This document shows, piece after piece, positions 61,340-64,000 of a DNA stretch of 64,000 bases. The notes below the pieces were generated by a model that did no database searches, was not told the origin of the DNA, and saw only the letters and a list, made by a program, of their open reading frames with translations. How positions within the stretch are numbered: the first letter of the stretch is position 1; each line of letters opens with the position of its first letter. The DNA is from Chryseobacterium gwangjuense (lineage in GTDB: Bacteria; Bacteroidota; Bacteroidia; Flavobacteriales; Weeksellaceae): the NCBI RefSeq assembly GCF_021311115.1, contig NZ_JAJTNP010000002.1, positions 186,001 to 250,000 on the forward strand. The letters run 5' to 3'. The translations under genes were made by a program, and so were the position numbers.

Positions 61340-62308
61340 ATGTCATTAGTAGATTTGTCAAAACACGTTGCGCTGGGAATTGATATTGGCGGAACAAATA
61401 CAAAATTTGGGGTAGTAAACCACCGAGGTGAAGTCCTTGAAAAAGGAAATATCCGAACCGATGCCTATCCTACTGTAGAAGAATATATTGATGCTTTATA
61501 CGAAGCTGTTCGCCCACTGATCGACAGCCACGGGAAGGAGAAAAATTTTGATGGAATAGGTGTAGGAGCTCCAAATGCCAACTACTATACAGGTACTATA
61601 GAACATGCACCCAATTTACCATGGAAGGGCATTATTCCTTTTGCAGAATTGATGAACGCTAAATTTGGACTTCCATGTACCATAACCAATGATGCTAATG
61701 CTGCTGCTATAGGAGAAATGCTTTTCGGAGCAGCCAGAGGAATGAAAGATTTCATTATGATTACTTTGGGAACAGGAGTAGGAAGCGGAATCATTGCCGG
61801 AGGTAAATTAATCTACGGACATGATGGGTTTGCAGGAGAATTAGGACATACCATTGTAAAACCAGGCGGAAGAAAACATTGGAGCACAGGTTCTGAAGGT
61901 TGCCTTGAAGCTTATGCTTCTGCAACAGGTATTGCCATTACTGCAAAGAAAATGCGTGCTGAATTTCCGGAATCTATGCTCAATCAATATCCTGAAGAAG
62001 TAATCAATTCTAAAACGGTACATGAATGTGCTCTGAAAGGAGATCCTATTTCAATGGAAGTTTTCAGATATACAGGGCAGAAATTAGGAGAAGCATTAGC
62101 AAATTTTGTTATGTTTTCTTCTCCGGAAGCCATTCTTTTATTTGGAGGAGTAATTAAAGCAGGCGATTTTATTTTAAAGCCCACCAAACTTCATATGGAA
62201 AGAAACCTTCTTCCTATCTTCAGAAATAAAGTAAAATTGGTTTTCAGCGAACTGGACGAAGCAGACGCTGCCATTCTGGGAGCAAGTGCCTTAGTTTGGG
62301 AAAAGTAA
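61340..62308 (+). CDS. ROK-family glucokinase-like kinase
   Basis: The 322-aa protein has the ROK phosphate motif GIDIGGTNTKFG (13-24), GVGAPNANY, NDANAAAIGEML and LGTGVGSGIIAGGKLIYGHDGFAGELGHTIV. The ROK zinc region normally reads CxCGxxGCLE; here it is HWSTGSEGCLE, so two of the three cysteines are lost and zinc binding is unlikely. The catalytic His and GCLEAYAS remain. Likely substrate is glucose or a related sugar. No transport or regulator gene is adjacent. A hairpin with T run follows. Confidence 0.88.
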   Translation: MSLVDLSKHVALGIDIGGTNTKFGVVNHRGEVLEKGNIRTDAYPTVEEYIDALYEAVRPLIDSHGKEKNFDGIGVGAPNANYYTGTIEHAPNLPWKGIIPFAELMNAKFGLPCTITNDANAAAIGEMLFGAARGMKDFIMITLGTGVGSGIIAGGKLIYGHDGFAGELGHTIVKPGGRKHWSTGSEGCLEAYASATGIAITAKKMRAEFPESMLNQYPEEVINSKTVHECALKGDPISMEVFRYTGQKLGEALANFVMFSSPEAILLFGGVIKAGDFILKPTKLHMERNLLPIFRNKVKLVFSELDEADAAILGASALVWEK

Positions 62309-62331
62309 TTAAAAACTATTTTAATAATATT

Positions 62332-62358
62332 AAGCATCCTTTTCAGGGTGCTTTTTTG
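62332..62358 (+). terminator. Terminator after the glucokinase gene
   Basis: AAGCATCC, loop, GGGTGCTT (G-T pair), then TTTTTTG. Confidence 0.72.
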
Positions 62359-62395
62359 TTTTTCCTCGGATTACACTGATCTCTGTATTTTATTC

Positions 62396-62558
62396 TTTTA
62401 ACGCAAAGTTTTAACTTAAAATACAATCTATTCAATTTGGCAAAGAAGAATCAACAAGTTGATTTGATGAAGCTATAACGTTAGCTTTGTGTAGCAAATT
62501 TATTTGTCTTTTCTTTCTTAAAATTAGAAGTTTAATAATAAACATCTTTGCGTTAAAA
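62396..62558. repeat. 163-bp non-coding element, copy B, with perfect 13-bp inverted ends
   Basis: TTTTAACGCAAAG (62396-62408) and CTTTGCGTTAAAA (62546-62558) are exact inverted copies. Inside are AATCAACAAGTTGATT and GCAAATTTATTTG, in the same order and spacing as in copy A (11684-11845), and about 100 bases of the interior clearly align. It makes up a third of the 460-base gene-free stretch between the glucokinase and msrA genes. The rest of that stretch (62359-62395, 62559-62695) holds nothing I can name. Confidence 0.75.
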
Positions 62559-62695
62559 ATTTCTCACAGGTTTTGTAGATCTCTCAAATGTTTATTTTTT
62601 ATTTATAATCATTGTCTTTAAAACAATTAGTCTTATCTATAACAACAATTTGTATTTGGGGAATCTCTAAGAGCATACATTGCAAAAGTTTTTCA

Positions 62696-62703
62696 TACTT
62701 TTG
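62696..62703 (+). promoter_or_regulatory. Putative -7 box of msrA
   Basis: TACTTTTG, exact TANNTTTG, 65 bases before the ATG at 62769. No good -33 box. Confidence 0.4.
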
Positions 62704-62768
62704 ATCTGCTTTTCTCGACAAATTCAAATGATAAAAGAGAAAATAGGTAAATAAAACAATCTACTAAA

Positions 62769-63323
62769 ATGGACAACAATAATTTAGAGCAAATCACTTT
62801 TGGCGGCGGATGTTTCTGGTGCGTCGAAAGCTGTTTTAATATGCTGAAAGGTGTAGAATCTGCCCTATCCGGATATTCCGGAGGACACAAAGACAATCCG
62901 ACTTATCAGGAAGTTTGTACAGGAGAAACGGGACACGCAGAAGTAGTACAAATTACTTACAATCCTTCAATGATTTCCTATGAACAGTTGATGGATGTTT
63001 TCTTCTTCCTTCACGACCCTACCCAATTAAACCGACAAGGAAATGACATCGGAACTCAATATCGTTCTGTCATCTATTATAAAGACGAGGCTGAAAAAGC
63101 AAAAGCAGAAGAAGCCATCAAAACATCTCAGGAATCCGGAAGATGGTCAGGAACTTATGTTACCGAACTTACAAAATTCAGCAAATTCTGGCCTGCTGAA
63201 CAATATCATCAAGGTTATTATAATGAAAACCCGACTCAGCCTTATTGCAGTGCCGTAGTTGGTCCAAAAATTCAAAAATTCAAAAAGCATTTTGGCGAAC
63301 TGGGAATGCTGAATGCAGAATAA
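62769..63323 (+). CDS. msrA: Peptide-methionine (S)-S-oxide reductase MsrA
   Basis: MsrA restores methionine S-sulfoxide in proteins and free form. The 184-aa protein has the catalytic GGGCFWCVE (Cys15; Cys18 in the same motif), GVESALSGYSGG, TGHAEVVQITYNP, DIGTQYRSVIYY and the C-terminal TQPYCSAVVGPK, where a resolving Cys may lie. No MsrB domain is fused. The protein has no signal peptide, so it acts in the cytoplasm. It follows the repeat element and is the only gene in the region, ending with its own hairpin. Confidence 0.96.
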   Translation: MDNNNLEQITFGGGCFWCVESCFNMLKGVESALSGYSGGHKDNPTYQEVCTGETGHAEVVQITYNPSMISYEQLMDVFFFLHDPTQLNRQGNDIGTQYRSVIYYKDEAEKAKAEEAIKTSQESGRWSGTYVTELTKFSKFWPAEQYHQGYYNENPTQPYCSAVVGPKIQKFKKHFGELGMLNAE

Positions 63324-63345
63324 TTTCTCATTATTAATCGAAAAA

Positions 63346-63380
63346 ACAAAAGCGAAGAGAACAACCTCCTCGCTTTTTGT
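63346..63380. terminator. Terminator after msrA
   Basis: CAAAAGCGA and TCGCTTTTTG enclose a loop and short inner pairs (AG/CC region open), with a T run after. Serves msrA; on the minus strand it is also AT-flanked. Confidence 0.7.
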
Positions 63381-63466
63381 TTATGTAAAATCCCCTTATT
63401 CATCTTAAAAAGATCAAAACCAGAGGAATATTCAGCCATTTTTTTCAATTGAATTTTAAAGGATAG

Positions 63467-64000
63467 TTACTCCTCCATTTCCGTTGTATCTTTTGGCCTT
63501 CCTGCATATTTATAAAGAATAAGAGGGGTTGATTTTCTTAATTCTCTTCCATTCTCTGGATCTACACCATCCTCTGTAAAAAACTCCACTACATTATTAT
63601 ATTTTGAATACCAAGTTCTCCCAAGAGCATTGACTTCATTCAAAGTATCTTTTCTCATAATTTTCTGAAAATATAGATACTTATGTTCATTCATTGCCAT
63701 TACATCAAAACCAGGACCGACAAAACTACTATCCGTCGCTATATATCTTTCTCCATTCCAATACATATAATCTTTCTCAACAGCACGTTTTTTACTCGAC
63801 AATAAAGTAAATGGCATTGCAGTTCCTTTGTTTGTGCTCTTATTATTCGAAAAAACAATATTGCTTGTAAGAAGTAAAGTGACTAGAAAGAAACCCATAA
63901 TTCCCAAACCATTTTGCTTAATTCCATCCGGAATTTTAAATGCTTGTCCGCTATCGTTAGAATTGTTGTTGGTAATATTTACGATAACATTTGAACATTT
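63467..64000 (-). CDS. Membrane protein, N-terminus outside window (partial)
   Basis: The frame is open to the right edge: in frame upstream of the conserved part I read KCSNVIVNITNNNSNDS and on to FKIPDGIKQNGLG without a stop. The true start is thus beyond 64000; a TTG at 63907 gives a shorter form but is an unlikely start. A membrane helix (GIMGFFLVTLLLTSNIVFS) follows, and then a domain of about 120 residues with AVEKDYMYWNGERYIAT and FTEDGVDPENGRELRKST. The sequence before the helix may be a cytoplasmic tail, so the rest would lie outside the inner membrane. No family recognised. Convergent with msrA. Confidence 0.68.
   Translation of the reverse strand, partial: KCSNVIVNITNNNSNDSGQAFKIPDGIKQNGLGIMGFFLVTLLLTSNIVFSNNKSTNKGTAMPFTLLSSKKRAVEKDYMYWNGERYIATDSSFVGPGFDVMAMNEHKYLYFQKIMRKDTLNEVNALGRTWYSKYNNVVEFFTEDGVDPENGRELRKSTPLILYKYAGRPKDTTEMEE

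Noticed and set aside
63467..63907. 146-aa protein starting at TTG 63907
   Set aside because: The frame is open upstream to the window edge with protein-like sequence, so this is a fragment.
1..64000. CRISPR array, prophage or IS element
   Set aside because: No direct-repeat array, phage gene or transposase found; only short inverted-end elements.

Overview
The window looks like ordinary chromosome from a low-GC member of the Bacteroidota, most likely Chryseobacterium or a close relative in the Weeksellaceae. The evidence is the set of genes (TonB-dependent receptors, DUF5686 and DUF6646 outer-membrane proteins, an M56/BlaI pair, GG-leader peptides with a C39 ABC exporter), the AT-rich spacers, and the repeated Bacteroidota-type promoter TTTG-N19-21-TANNTTTG. 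The genus is inferred from gene content, not from a marker gene. I see no rRNA, CRISPR array, prophage or intact insertion sequence.

Layout. 1-9.6 kb (mostly minus strand): the start of a membrane protein cut by the window edge, a sigma-54-type activator, a small secreted protein, miaB, two secreted proteins with TonB-C-like domains, lysA with a probable leader-peptide attenuator, a DUF5808 protein, a DnaQ-like exonuclease and a HerA-like ATPase. 9.9-14.6 kb: a persulfide dioxygenase/rhodanese-like protein with a thioredoxin, an omega-amidase-like nitrilase, a beta-barrel protein and rseP. 14.7-15.1 kb: two tandem tRNA-Asn units, each with its own promoter and terminator. 15.3-25 kb: a DUF5686 protein, rplU-rpmA, a secreted zinc peptidase, an acyltransferase, miaE with a DUF502 protein, and a flavin monooxygenase with a PLP aminotransferase. 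25-37 kb: a PQQ-type sugar dehydrogenase, a BlaI/M56 regulatory pair with a visible operator, uvrB, a PerM-like transporter cluster, pabB/pabC-like genes and menD.

37.2-44.1 kb holds the most interesting system. Two small genes absent from the supplied ORF list (38400-38567 plus, 42338-42493 minus) encode Cys-rich peptides with almost identical leaders ending in GG/AG. They flank a C39-peptidase ABC exporter and its HlyD-type partner. Beside them lies a VKOR-thioredoxin fusion that also carries a degenerate C39-like domain. Together these look like a complete unit for making, oxidising, trimming and exporting disulfide-rich peptides of bacteriocin type.

44.2-64 kb: a PA0069-type radical SAM protein, several hypothetical proteins, an AsmA-like giant, a DUF2797 protein, a nucleotide-sugar epimerase, a DUF2795 protein, secA, a duplicated TonB receptor/PepSY reductase-like module for iron-chelate uptake, a ROK glucokinase lacking most of its zinc motif, msrA, and a membrane protein cut by the right edge.

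Other points: three short non-coding elements with inverted terminal repeats (two of one family near 11.7 and 62.4 kb, one of another near 22.5 kb), and terminator-like hairpins placed just before lysA, the C39 exporter and the first PepSY gene.
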